A stretch of 64,000 nucleotides of DNA from Ignavibacteriota bacterium. Lineage in GTDB: Bacteria > Bacteroidota > Ignavibacteria > SZUA-365. Position numbers and translations under genes: made by a program. The stretch covers positions 24,343 through 88,342 of the forward strand of contig JACRFB010000060.1 of the NCBI GenBank assembly GCA_016218045.1, given 5' to 3'. The notes under the pieces were generated by a model that searched no databases, was not told the origin of the DNA, and saw only the letters and a program-made list of their open reading frames with translations. The first letter of the stretch is position 1, and every line of letters begins with the position of its first letter. Of this stretch, positions 28,103 through 37,410 are shown in pieces.

Positions 28103-30318
28103 CACAGTTTAAAATGCCCACGGGCATGTGTGTTGTCTCATCGCATATGAGCGGTACGTTACGCACAGTGACCAGCATTTGTATCGTGACATTATTCGCC
28201 ATCTGCAGCTCAACACACGGAATTCACGGCCAACGGCGTGTGTCCCGCCCTGCTTCCGATACGACGTCCGGCATTGTGGTCGTCGCACGTGCATCAACAA
28301 CACAGATATTTTTACGCTGGATGCCCTCCGGCGTGGAAACATTTCGATTGGGCGCCGCGCAGGGGTACATCGTGGAACGCGCAGAAGTCGTCCGGGGCAA
28401 GCCCGAGCCGTTTGTCATATTGACTGGTACACCCATCATGCCATGGAATGAGGCGGTGTGGGAGCGTGAACTAGATGCTGGAAGGCGCGACACGGCGAAT
28501 TATTCCTACGCGAAACTCGCACACTCGTTGCTCGCAACTGAACGCAAGGGTGCTCCACCGCAGCTTGACATCGCCGGAGTGGAAAAGGATGTGCGCACAA
28601 TTGCAGAGTTGCGCAAGCAGATGAACAACCGTCTCGTATTTCTGCTAATGGCTGCGGACCTGCGTCGCGAAGCGGCTTTTGGGGCGGGACTTGCCCATAT
28701 CGATACAACTGTCAAGGAAGGAAGGGAGTACGTATACCGTGTCTCGATAAGCAAGCTCGCTTCCGCGTACCCCATGAAGGCGGGAACCGTTCGTGCTTCA
28801 GCCCGCCGCTTCTATCCCGCAATTAACACACGCACCATCACAGCACAAGAGAATGATGGCAGCATTCTTCTTGAGTGGCCGAAAGATACCGACCACAGCA
28901 GCTACCTGATCGAACGTGCGCGCGAGGGCATGCAAGATTTTAAACGGTTAACCTCTCTGCCATACCTCACTATGCGGAACGATGCTGGTCCTCTTGACGG
29001 GAATGGGTATCTCGATTCCTCCATTACGAATAATGTGAAGTACCGATACCGTATATTCGGCAACACGCATTTCGCCGATCACGTATTGTTGGGCGAGGTG
29101 GTTGCGATGGGCCGGGATCGCACACCACCTCATCCGCCACGCATGGTGAAGGCCCGGACTTTTGGGACAAACCGAATTCGCGTGTCATGGGAGCACGAAC
29201 AGTCGCAGCATCCAGATTTCGCCGGTTATGTCATCGGACGCGATACGGCGGTGAGAGGGAACTTCACCGCGGTACACGCCGGCATTCTTCCGCCATCAAC
29301 AACTTCGTTCATCGATTCCACGTTCCGTAAAGCGAGGAAGCTCTATTACATGGTGAGACCTGTCGATACAGCGGGCAATCTCGGAACTTGCATGCCCGTG
29401 TCCGCGCTAATCATCGACACCATCGCGCCGGCAATCCCTGTCCCAATCAGCGCCAACATGGCCAAGGATGGGGTCGTCACCATTACCATTCGGCGCAACA
29501 CCGAAGAGGACCTTCTTGGGTATCGTCTATTTATAGCGAGCGATCCCGCGCGTGAATTTGCGATAGTTAAGGAGACGTTCCGCGACAGCGCCGGACGCGT
29601 TCGCAGGGATACTGTGTTCATCGACAGCGTCACTCTTCGATCGCTGTCTCCGTTCGTATATTATCGGATATCGGCACTTGACGTGAATTTCAATCAGTCC
29701 CCGCTATCCGCAGCCGTCGCCGTTCGCCGGCACGACATAATCGCCCCCGTGGCGCCGGTCGTGAAGTCCTTCCGTGTTACAGAACGAAGCATCGTAGTGA
29801 CCTATGTGCCGAGTTCGAGTGTCGACACACGTAGACACAATGTGCTCCGCAGGCAGGGTAGGGACACAACGTGGAGGTGTATCGCTGCTCTCTCAGCTCG
29901 CGACAGCACCTTCATGGACACCACGGTGCAGCGAGGCGTTATGTACCAATATGCTTTAACCGCATCCGACAGCGCAGGCAACGTCTCACTTCGCTCAAAC
30001 AGCATCTCCGGTCGCCTGTTCGATGCAGGAGTGAGGCCGGCTGTCACACATGTCACAGCACGATTCGACTCCACGACACGGCGGGTGACGCTTGGTTGGG
30101 TTCGTCCGACTGAAGTCGATATGCATGAGCTGCTTATCTACAGATCAATCAATGGATCACTGCCGAGAGTTTACGCGGTACTTACGGATATGAAGAAGGA
30201 TGCGTATATCGACACTCGCGTCAGCTTCGCGAGAGCAGCAACATACCGGATTATTCTTCGCACAAAGGACGGCGGCACCTCGCCCTTTTCCGATTCGGTA
30301 TCGGTACTCATTCGCTGA
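28099..30318 (+). CDS. secreted multi-domain fibronectin type III-like protein
   Basis: 739 residues. Hydrophobic signal-like segment (SICIVTLFAICSS) after a longer N-terminus; the internal ATG at 28147 could also start it. Residues ~50-240 contain an unusual helical insert (VEKDVRTIAELRKQMNNRLVFLLMAADLRREA). After that come about five fibronectin-III-like modules, each with a W or V/I-rich strand, a Y-x-I/V-R pattern, and ending SFIDS or TFMDTTV...YQYALTASDSAGNVS. Such modules mediate binding on the cell surface. Last gene of the five-gene operon; convergent with the fucosidase gene. No T9SS tail is visible. Confidence 0.75.
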   Translation: MTQFKMPTGMCVVSSHMSGTLRTVTSICIVTLFAICSSTHGIHGQRRVSRPASDTTSGIVVVARASTTQIFLRWMPSGVETFRLGAAQGYIVERAEVVRGKPEPFVILTGTPIMPWNEAVWERELDAGRRDTANYSYAKLAHSLLATERKGAPPQLDIAGVEKDVRTIAELRKQMNNRLVFLLMAADLRREAAFGAGLAHIDTTVKEGREYVYRVSISKLASAYPMKAGTVRASARRFYPAINTRTITAQENDGSILLEWPKDTDHSSYLIERAREGMQDFKRLTSLPYLTMRNDAGPLDGNGYLDSSITNNVKYRYRIFGNTHFADHVLLGEVVAMGRDRTPPHPPRMVKARTFGTNRIRVSWEHEQSQHPDFAGYVIGRDTAVRGNFTAVHAGILPPSTTSFIDSTFRKARKLYYMVRPVDTAGNLGTCMPVSALIIDTIAPAIPVPISANMAKDGVVTITIRRNTEEDLLGYRLFIASDPAREFAIVKETFRDSAGRVRRDTVFIDSVTLRSLSPFVYYRISALDVNFNQSPLSAAVAVRRHDIIAPVAPVVKSFRVTERSIVVTYVPSSSVDTRRHNVLRRQGRDTTWRCIAALSARDSTFMDTTVQRGVMYQYALTASDSAGNVSLRSNSISGRLFDAGVRPAVTHVTARFDSTTRRVTLGWVRPTEVDMHELLIYRSINGSLPRVYAVLTDMKKDAYIDTRVSFARAATYRIILRTKDGGTSPFSDSVSVLIR

Positions 30319-30393
30319 CCGCTGTCAGTTCCGCGCCTGGTGATCATTGGCCCGGCGTATGGCATTTGCCTGCTGTGTGCACGATTCAGTGTT

Positions 30394-31794
30394 CTACCTC
30401 CCCGGCTTCTCCATCCGCAGCACCCACGCGTTCTCACACGGCGGCTTCGACCGTAGCGCCTCGGGTATGTACACCTTCATTCCCGGGCCATCGGCTTCCC
30501 AGCGCAGCGGAGCCGTGTGACCAAGTAAATACACGGCGCTTCCCGGTGCGGGCTGGAATGCGCGGATGGTGATGGTGGCGGGAAGTGTGTGCTCGTTCTG
30601 TTCCGTCAGATATATGGCGTGAATGGTCCCATCCTTCGCGCGCGTGAAACAGATGTTGGATTCCTTGTACGGCGCGACAGGGCGTGTGCCATATATCGCC
30701 TCGCCGTTGATGCGCAGCCAGGCCCCGATATCGCGCATGCGGGCGTAGGCGTCCGGCGCCAGTTCGCCTTCGGGACTGGGCCCGATGTTGAGCAGGAAAT
30801 TGCCGCCCTTTGCCACGATGTCAACCAGCAGATGGATGAGTTTACCCGCGGGCTTGTAGGTGTCGGTCGCGACATACGACCACGATGTTGCCATGGTCAT
30901 GCAGGTCTCCCAGAGGTAGGGAAGGGGCTTCTCCGGCACTTCCTGCTCCGGGGTGCGGTAATTCTCGTAGCGGCCGGGAACGGCCCTGTCTACCACTATC
31001 AGACCGGGCTGATGTGATCGTGCCATCGCGGCGATGCGCGGTATCCCCACGTCCTGGTCGCGATTTTTCGGATCCACCCAGCCGCCGTCGAGCCAGAGGA
31101 TGTCGATCGGGCCGTAGCCCGTCATCAATTCCTCTATCTGCTTGTAGGTGAAATCGCAGAAACGTTTCCACTTCTCCGGGTACTTTTTGATGTTGTAGTT
31201 CACGTTCCTGTCCGCATGCTGCCAGTACGGATCCCAGTAATACGGGATATTCCAGTCTGGTTTGGAGAAATATGTGCCGGTCGCGATGCCTTCCGCGCGG
31301 AACGCGTCGAAAAGGGACTTCGTGATGTCCGCCCGGGGAGATGTGTGGAACGGGCAGCGTGTCGAGGTGATCTTGTAGTCGGTCTGCTTCGTGTCGAACA
31401 TGCAGAAGCCGTCGTGGTGTTTGGTGGTGAAAACGAGATAGCGGAAACCCGCATCCTTCGCGGCCGCTGCCCAACGCGCCGGATCGAAGCGCGTGGGATT
31501 GAAGGTGGTGATCAGATTTTCGTACGCCTTTTTGTACTCGTTATAGTCCCCCGCATACGGACCCTTCCGCTCGCACCAGCCCTCATCCTCGTTGCACAGA
31601 CTCCACGATTCCACGATGCCCCACTGCGAGTATGTCCCCCAGTGCATCAGCAGGCCGAACTTCTGATCCTGGAACCATTCCAGCTTTTTAAGGACACGTG
31701 GATCCGATTCCTTCTCCTCCGTGCCCTGCGCATGGAGAAAACACACGATGAGGGGTAGGGCAAGGAACGGACGCAGCAGAGCGTGATAGGGCAT
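30394..31794 (-). CDS. secreted alpha-L-fucosidase (GH29)
   Basis: 466 residues with a signal peptide (FLALPLIVCFLHAQG). Hydrolyses alpha-L-fucosyl ends of glycans. GH29 landmarks: KFGLLMHWGTYSQWG near the N-terminus, FTTKHHDGFCMFDT, and the nucleophile Asp in DILWLDGGW (~residue 240), followed by the C-terminal beta-sandwich. GNFLLNIGPSPEGEL is the typical substrate-pocket segment. Length and order fit the family. It stands alone; the adjacent genes are not sugar transporters, so it probably acts on host, plant or polymeric fucose outside the inner membrane. Confidence 0.95.
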   Translation of the reverse strand: MPYHALLRPFLALPLIVCFLHAQGTEEKESDPRVLKKLEWFQDQKFGLLMHWGTYSQWGIVESWSLCNEDEGWCERKGPYAGDYNEYKKAYENLITTFNPTRFDPARWAAAAKDAGFRYLVFTTKHHDGFCMFDTKQTDYKITSTRCPFHTSPRADITKSLFDAFRAEGIATGTYFSKPDWNIPYYWDPYWQHADRNVNYNIKKYPEKWKRFCDFTYKQIEELMTGYGPIDILWLDGGWVDPKNRDQDVGIPRIAAMARSHQPGLIVVDRAVPGRYENYRTPEQEVPEKPLPYLWETCMTMATSWSYVATDTYKPAGKLIHLLVDIVAKGGNFLLNIGPSPEGELAPDAYARMRDIGAWLRINGEAIYGTRPVAPYKESNICFTRAKDGTIHAIYLTEQNEHTLPATITIRAFQPAPGSAVYLLGHTAPLRWEADGPGMKVYIPEALRSKPPCENAWVLRMEKPGR

Positions 31795-31995
31795 GGCGGT
31801 GTGTGTATACGTGTGTGAAGAGAGGGGGCTGTGGAGGATGGTATAGAACGCCGACGTTCGGTACGAAACCTACCGACGAATACCCGATTCTGCAATGGCC
31901 GTGATGCGGTCGGCTGATCCGCCGGGAAATCGTGCCGTGTCCAACACCGGGGCGTGCAGGGTGGCCCGTCTGCCCCCACCCTGAATCGATGTGTA

Positions 31996-32027
31996 TTTGA
32001 CCTATCGTTTTGTGTGCCGTACACTTG
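31996..32027 (+). promoter_or_regulatory. predicted promoter (TTTG-N20-TACACTTG)
   Basis: TTTG 31996-31999 and TACACTTG 32020-32027, 40 bases before the outer-membrane protein gene. Differs from TAnnTTTG at one position. Confidence 0.5.
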
Positions 32028-32066
32028 TATCGGACCAACCACACACCCACGAAATCCGGCATCGAG

Positions 32067-32984
32067 ATGAGAGCACATGTTTCCAGTCCGCGAACCGCGG
32101 CCATCATGGTTGTTTGCGCCGTGTTCGGCACGCTGTGCCACTCACCCGCTGTTCGAGCGCAGACCAGCCCCTTCGACACGTTTTTTGGGGAGTTCAACGG
32201 CGTGGCGATCTGGACCTCGCTGGGCATGAGCGTCCCGCACATCAGCACGCGCCGCATCGACCTCCCGTATCTCGAGTCGTCGCCCGTCCGCTACGGTTTC
32301 GAACTGCTGCTGGGTCCGTATCCGTCCGCGCCCGACACGCCGGAGCTGGACAAAGCCGAACGTGTTGCCGACAGTCTGCGCGCGCGCATCGAGTACCTGC
32401 GGTACGAGGCCGAACAGGGCGCTGATACGGCAATGGTGAACGTTGCGGCGTCCGCTGCGCGAAAGGCTCTAGAGGGAGCCGAGCGCCGCGTCGAGATTCT
32501 TCAGAAAATTGCGGACGAGAACCTTCCGACGCTGCAAGTGGACCTCGGCGTGGGATTTGAATACACCGATTCATTCCGGCCGTTTTCTCCGGACTACTCC
32601 ATCAAGATGCCCGTGACGGGTTTGTACGTTTCGGCATACGTCAGCACCGATTTTGCAAGCTGGGATGACGGGAGCGCCGGCATCTACATCGGGGGCAATG
32701 TCGGGCGCTTCGAGCTGAACGAAGCCGCGGCCTATGCCGCGAGCGGCGGCGCGGAATACGAAGTCTCGGCCTCGACCTACGCCTTCGAACCCATTCTCGG
32801 CTGTTACCTCTATTACGCGAGCGGCCGCGTCTCGCCCTTTCTCGAGTTGTCGTACAAATACCTCGCGTTTGATGCCGTGCACTACCGCGACATCGCGGGC
32901 GGCGGACCGGCCCTCGGCGCACCTCGCCGCCTCGATTTGAGCGGCGTGTATCTGACGCTGGGCCTTCAGATGGCAAAGAAATAG
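32067..32984 (+). CDS. predicted outer-membrane protein (small beta-barrel)
   Basis: 305 residues. Signal peptide with cleavage near AVRAQ. Residues ~95-155 form a charged helical segment (ELDKAERVADSLRARIEYLRYEAE and KALEGAERRVEILQKI), probably a coiled coil on the periplasmic side. The C-terminal half has alternating strands typical of an OmpA-like or OMP_b-brl barrel (LQVDLGVGFEYTDSF, AGIYIGGNVGRFELN, FLELSYKYLAFDAVHY) and ends in GVYLTLGLQMAKK. No homologous named family recognised. Own promoter predicted; UroD-like gene follows 43 bases later. Confidence 0.65.
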   Translation: MRAHVSSPRTAAIMVVCAVFGTLCHSPAVRAQTSPFDTFFGEFNGVAIWTSLGMSVPHISTRRIDLPYLESSPVRYGFELLLGPYPSAPDTPELDKAERVADSLRARIEYLRYEAEQGADTAMVNVAASAARKALEGAERRVEILQKIADENLPTLQVDLGVGFEYTDSFRPFSPDYSIKMPVTGLYVSAYVSTDFASWDDGSAGIYIGGNVGRFELNEAAAYAASGGAEYEVSASTYAFEPILGCYLYYASGRVSPFLELSYKYLAFDAVHYRDIAGGGPALGAPRRLDLSGVYLTLGLQMAKK

Positions 32985-33027
32985 TCCCGGCCATGGGGAT
33001 GTAAATGAAACAGCGAAGGTGTGCGGC

Positions 33028-34086
33028 ATGGCTGAAGTGATTCAGCAAGTAGGGGACGACCTCCTGCGGCCATTGCCGCGCGAGGAGGTTGTCAAGGCGG
33101 TAGAGCGACGAAGCCCGGCCCGTATCCCGCTTGTGCAAGCCAAATGGTGGGGTGAGGGTTTTGTGGACGTGCATGGAGATGCACTCCGACGTTTCGAATC
33201 GTATCCCGATGACGCGGCGTTTCTGTGGGTTCAGCCTGTGGACGTCGCGCGAATGCATCTGTCGTGGGAACCGGACACAGGCGGACCGCTGGACGCGCGC
33301 CGCGTGATCGACGACTGGTCGCGCCTCGATGAGTTCATTGACAAGCTCCCTGATCCCGCGCACGATGCGCAGTTCGAGGCCCTGGCGCGCGAAGCCGAAC
33401 ATTATCACGCTCAGAACCGGTATATCATCGTGTCGTGGTGGCGCCTGTTTTTTGAACGTCCCTGGGGCCTGCGCGGCATGGAGAACCTTCTGATGGATTA
33501 CGCTCTTGATCCGGAACAGGTGCACCGCTTGCACGCGGCTCTCTGCGCGCAGTACGAAGCGTATCTGCATACCGCAGCCCGCCTGCTGGAGCCGGACGGT
33601 TTCTGGACAAGCGACGATCTCGGTCATCAAACCGATGCGATGATGAGTGGCGACACATTTCGCGACATGATTCGGCCGTATTACGAACACATTGGCCGGG
33701 TGGCGCGTGCACACGGCATGCACTGGTGGCTGCACAGTTGCGGGAACAACACCTCGCTGCTTCCGCAGCTCATCGACGCGGGAGTGGACGTCTTTCATCC
33801 CGTGCAGAAGGGAACAATGGATCCGGTCGCGACTGCAGCAGCGTACTCCGACCGCATCGCGTTTTGTGCGGGCATCGATGTGCAGCACCTGCTCCCGCAC
33901 GGAAGCGTCGACGACGTGCGCAGGGAGGTCCGCGCGCTCATCGACATCTTCGACGGTCCTTCTGGCGGCCTGTGCCTGGCCGCCGGGAACGGCATACTGC
34001 CCGGCACGCCGCTCGAGAACATACACGCCTTCCTCGAGGAAGCCCTGATCGCCGGAGCGGCGCACAGGGCGGGTTCCGACCGCTAA
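33028..34086 (+). CDS. uroporphyrinogen decarboxylase (URO-D)-family methyltransferase-like protein
   Basis: 352 residues, ATG at 33028 with GAAGG 8 bases upstream. The fold is that of URO-D/MtaA-CmuA proteins. The sequence MHWWLHSCGNNTSLLPQLIDAGVDVFHPVQ contains the His-x-Cys zinc-site motif of cobalamin- or thiol-dependent methyltransferases, and the C-terminus GLCLAAGNGILPGTPLENIHAF is family-typical. Haem-pathway UroD residues such as the N-terminal PVWxMRQAGR are absent, so this is not the tetrapyrrole enzyme. Members of this group move methyl groups from small substrates. No corrinoid protein is adjacent. The substrate is unknown. Confidence 0.82.
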   Translation: MAEVIQQVGDDLLRPLPREEVVKAVERRSPARIPLVQAKWWGEGFVDVHGDALRRFESYPDDAAFLWVQPVDVARMHLSWEPDTGGPLDARRVIDDWSRLDEFIDKLPDPAHDAQFEALAREAEHYHAQNRYIIVSWWRLFFERPWGLRGMENLLMDYALDPEQVHRLHAALCAQYEAYLHTAARLLEPDGFWTSDDLGHQTDAMMSGDTFRDMIRPYYEHIGRVARAHGMHWWLHSCGNNTSLLPQLIDAGVDVFHPVQKGTMDPVATAAAYSDRIAFCAGIDVQHLLPHGSVDDVRREVRALIDIFDGPSGGLCLAAGNGILPGTPLENIHAFLEEALIAGAAHRAGSDR

Positions 34087-34136
34087 CATCCGAATCCCGT
34101 ATACCGTACAGGGAATGACGGGGGCGTATTACGTCC

Positions 34137-34167
34137 TTGCATCCATATATGTATAAGCATATATTAG
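34137..34167 (+). promoter_or_regulatory. predicted padR promoter (TTG-N20-TATATTAG)
   Basis: TTG 34137-34139 and TATATTAG 34160-34167, 20 bases apart, ~43 bases upstream of the PadR-family gene. Confidence 0.5.
34145..34164. promoter_or_regulatory. candidate PadR operator (ATATATG-N6-CATATAT)
   Basis: Perfect 7-base inverted repeat lying between and overlapping the two promoter elements of the PadR gene. PadR-family operators commonly contain ATGT/ACAT-type dyads, so this fits autorepression. Confidence 0.5.
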
Positions 34168-34209
34168 AGCAAGCATGTAACTGTGAACGCCTATATACAA
34201 GGATTACGC

Positions 34210-34809
34210 ATGTCCCTTCCTCACGTGATTCTCGGATTCCTGCACTACGCTCCTGCGTCTGGATACGATCTCAAAAAAACTTTCGACGCCACGGTGCGGC
34301 ACTTCTGGCCGGCGGACCAGAGTCAGATCTACCGCACGTTGACACAGTTGTCGGCGGACGGGCTCATCGATGTCACAGAAGTGGTGCAGACGGGAAAACC
34401 GAACAAAAAAATCTACTCCATCACCAAAACGGGCGAAAAGGAATTGCGAACATGGCTGCGTGCACCCGACACTGGCGGACCGCTGCGCAACAGCGCCCTC
34501 GTGCGTGTGTTTTTTCTCGGCAATCTCGAGAACGAAACCATACTCGGCATGCTCGAGCACGCTGAGAGTGGTCTGCTCGAGGAAATACGGCGGTATGAGG
34601 CGGTGCCTGCCGAAGTGGACCGAGATGCGGCATTTCCCGTGTCAAAACGTGAACGCTTTTTCTGGATGCTGACGCTCGAGTACGGGCTCGCGATGGCCCG
34701 CGCCGAGCATGAATGGCTCCAATCAATACAGAGGCGGATCACGAAGAAGTCGTATAAGAATGTGTTTGCGCCCCGGAGGAAGAGAGGGGGGAGGGAACCG
34801 GGTCGGTAG
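34210..34809 (+). CDS. PadR-family transcriptional regulator
   Basis: 199 residues, ATG with AAGGA 7 bases upstream. The N-terminal winged helix shows the PadR signature: ILGFLHYAPASGYDLKKTF, SQIYRTLTQLSADGLID and the wing NKKIYSITKTGEKELRTWL. The C-terminal ~100 residues (LVRVFFLGNLENE to LEYGLAMARAEHEW) form the PadR dimerisation helices. Probably represses itself and possibly neighbours. Its basic C-terminal tail (RRKRGGREPGR) ends in a TAG provided by the GTAGATGG repeat. Confidence 0.93.
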   Translation: MSLPHVILGFLHYAPASGYDLKKTFDATVRHFWPADQSQIYRTLTQLSADGLIDVTEVVQTGKPNKKIYSITKTGEKELRTWLRAPDTGGPLRNSALVRVFFLGNLENETILGMLEHAESGLLEEIRRYEAVPAEVDRDAAFPVSKRERFFWMLTLEYGLAMARAEHEWLQSIQRRITKKSYKNVFAPRRKRGGREPGR

Positions 34810-34853
34810 ATGGGTAGATGGTAGATGGCAGATGGGTAGATGGTGGATGGGTC
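34805..34853. repeat. short tandem repeat (GTAGATGG / GCAGATGG)
   Basis: Irregular 7-8 base units GTAGATGG(G), starting in the last codon of the PadR gene and ending before the TonB receptor. Confidence 0.85.
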
Positions 34854-34879
34854 GTGGGTGTACAAGCGATATTTCAACA

Positions 34880-37222
34880 ATGAAGAAGGTGAGTGCTGTG
34901 AAAACGTGGATGCGGATGGTGCTTCTTGTTATGTGGGGATGCGGGATGCCGATGTATATCGTGGATGCACAGAATGTGGATGCCGCGGTTGAGCCGCGCG
35001 GGAGTATATCCGGCGAGGTGTATGACGCGGAGACGCGCGCACCGCTCGCCGGCGCAAATGTTGCCGTGACGGGACTCCCGCGCGGGGCGATGTGTGACGC
35101 GGCGGGCAGGTTCACCATCGCGGATATTCCCGTCGGAGTGTACACTGTGAAGATCAGCTATATCGGTTACCATACGCACGGTGTTCCCGATGTTGTCGTG
35201 CGTTCGGCACGCACGACGCAACTGCGCGCGGAACTCGTGCCGTCGGCTCTTCAGGCCGCCGAGGTGGTGGTGCAGGCGGGCTATTTCGAACGGGAGAACG
35301 ACTTTGCCGTGTCGAGTCTCTCGCTTTCGGGGGAGGAGATCCGCCGCGAGGCAGGTACGGGAGGTGATATCAGCCGCATCATCGCGTCCTTCCCGTCCGT
35401 CGCCAAGGGTAACGATACCCGCAACGACCTTGTGGTGCGTGGCGGCAGTCCTATCGAAAACGCCTTTTATGTGGACGGCATCGAGGTGCCCAATATCAAC
35501 CACTACCCGCAGTTCGGCGCATCCGGCGGCGCCATAGGAATCCTCAACATCGACGCCATCGCCGATGTCGATTTCTCGGCGGGCGGCTTCTCGCCGCGAT
35601 ATGGCGACCGGTTGAGTTCTGTGATGAACATCTCGCTGCGCGATGGCAGCAGCGAGGATATTGATCTGCAGGCCGACCTGCATTTCATGGGCGCGGCTGT
35701 GCAGGCGGAGGGACCGCTGCCCGCGGGCGCGGGTTCGTGGTTCATCTCCGCGCGGCGGAGCTGGCTCGATTTTCTGCTCTCGACCTTTTCCGACGAAGTG
35801 CCAAGCGCCATTCCCGTCTATGGCGACGTGCATGCCAAAGTGGTGTGGAAACCGGCCGAGGGCCACACGTTCTCGCTGCTGAATATCTTCGCCGACGACG
35901 CGTCCTTCAACAATCGAGACGATGCGCGGGAAACGGGTGAAAACTCCTACGGGCGTCTCAACAGCACACAAAATACCGCGGGTGCCGGGTGGACCTGGAT
36001 CTGGAGTGCGGGCGGGTATTCCCACACCACGCTCGCGCACTCCTCGATGCGTTTCAATCAATGGTACAATGCGACAACCACCGACACAAACATCTTCCGC
36101 AATCGATCGGCGGAAGGACGCACAGCCCTGCGCAGCACAACAGTCCTTCGACTTTCCGACAGGCATGGCATCGAGGCGGGATTCGATGTTGTGTACACAC
36201 GCAGCGCGCTCGACGCCGTGTACGGGAGTACAGCGCCGCCGTCGGGAAACGGGGGCGGCCTCAGCGGGGAGTATACACAATGGCGCGGAGGCTTGCATGT
36301 ACAGCATACGTGGAAGGTCTTCGAGGCGTTGACCTTGGCGACCGGGCTGCGGCTCGATCACAGCGGCGCAAACGACGAGACGACACTCTCGCCGCGTCTT
36401 TCACTGCGGTGGGACGTCGACGCCGTGACATCGCTGACTGCCGCTGCGGGACTGTATACACAGGCGCTGCCGGATATTCTGCGCGCGCAGGATGCGGCCA
36501 ACGGCTCACTGCCGTCAGCCCGGGCGTTACATTGGATTCTCGGTTTATCGCGCCTGCTCGGAGACGACACGCGCCTTCTGCTCGAAATCTACCTCAAGGA
36601 ATACCACAACATGCCGGTCGATCCTTCGGCGCCCGCGCGTTTTGTGCTTGATGATCTCGCGGTACACTCCGACTACTTCGGGGCGTCGGGAGCGCTGACG
36701 AACAACGGACGCGCGCGCTCGTACGGCATCGAGTGCAGTGTGCAGAAGAAACTGATCCACGGGATCTACGGCACCGCCAGCGGTTCGTGGTCGCGCAGCA
36801 CCGGACGCGCCGCCGACGGTATCTGGCGCCCGCGTGCGTACGACAATGTGTACGCACTCGCGCTGCTGGGCGGCTGGCGCCTCGCGCGCGACTGGGAGTT
36901 CAGCGCACGCTGGATACTGGCCGGCGGATCTCCCTACACGCCGTTCGACGCACAACAATCGACCGCCGAAGGCCGGGGCATACCCGATGCGGATCGTATT
37001 CAGACCGAACGGCTTCCCGCGTATCATTCCATGAATCTGCGGGCCGATAAACGCTTCTTCTTCGAACGCTCGACGCTCACCACCTTCCTCGCCGTGTGGA
37101 ATCTGTATGGGCGCAAAAACATTCCCTTCTACCGCTGGAATGAGAGCACCAATCAGGTGGAGGCGCCCTCGCTGTGGAGCAATTCGCCCTTGCCGGTGTT
37201 CGGCATAGAGTATGAGTTTTAA
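34880..37222 (+). CDS. TonB-dependent receptor with carboxypeptidase-regulatory-like N-terminal domain
   Basis: 780 residues. Signal peptide ending MYIVDAQN; then a CarboxypepD_reg-like beta-sandwich (ISGEVYDAETRAPLAGANVAVTG to VVRSARTTQLRAELV), typical of Bacteroidota receptors; a plug domain (SVAKGNDTRNDLVVRGGSPIENAFYVDGIEVP); then a 22-strand-type barrel (e.g. SGGAIGILNIDAIADVDFSAGG, LAVWNLYGRKNIP), ending PVFGIEYEF with C-terminal Phe. Imports a large ligand across the outer membrane using TonB. The short spacing to the LytS gene and the PadR gene upstream suggest regulation, but the ligand is unknown. No SusD follows. Confidence 0.93.
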   Translation: MKKVSAVKTWMRMVLLVMWGCGMPMYIVDAQNVDAAVEPRGSISGEVYDAETRAPLAGANVAVTGLPRGAMCDAAGRFTIADIPVGVYTVKISYIGYHTHGVPDVVVRSARTTQLRAELVPSALQAAEVVVQAGYFERENDFAVSSLSLSGEEIRREAGTGGDISRIIASFPSVAKGNDTRNDLVVRGGSPIENAFYVDGIEVPNINHYPQFGASGGAIGILNIDAIADVDFSAGGFSPRYGDRLSSVMNISLRDGSSEDIDLQADLHFMGAAVQAEGPLPAGAGSWFISARRSWLDFLLSTFSDEVPSAIPVYGDVHAKVVWKPAEGHTFSLLNIFADDASFNNRDDARETGENSYGRLNSTQNTAGAGWTWIWSAGGYSHTTLAHSSMRFNQWYNATTTDTNIFRNRSAEGRTALRSTTVLRLSDRHGIEAGFDVVYTRSALDAVYGSTAPPSGNGGGLSGEYTQWRGGLHVQHTWKVFEALTLATGLRLDHSGANDETTLSPRLSLRWDVDAVTSLTAAAGLYTQALPDILRAQDAANGSLPSARALHWILGLSRLLGDDTRLLLEIYLKEYHNMPVDPSAPARFVLDDLAVHSDYFGASGALTNNGRARSYGIECSVQKKLIHGIYGTASGSWSRSTGRAADGIWRPRAYDNVYALALLGGWRLARDWEFSARWILAGGSPYTPFDAQQSTAEGRGIPDADRIQTERLPAYHSMNLRADKRFFFERSTLTTFLAVWNLYGRKNIPFYRWNESTNQVEAPSLWSNSPLPVFGIEYEF

Positions 37223-37410
37223 TCGCGAAACGGGGGACGTGGGAAGGGGATGGAAAGATCCGTGTTGAGAAAGATATAGCAGTACATTATCTTAATCCGT
37301 TACAAAGTATGGTTGTGTGTCCAGGTCACAATCTGGCGTGACGGTATCATGGGAGCCGTTTCCGATGAGCACCGTCTGCCCGTTTCATACCAGATGACAG
37401 CTTTGGAAGT

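Noticed and set aside
33028..34086. hemE (uroporphyrinogen decarboxylase) annotation
   Set aside because: URO-D fold is present but the N-terminal substrate motif of HemE is absent and a His-x-Cys metal motif typical of methyltransferases is present.
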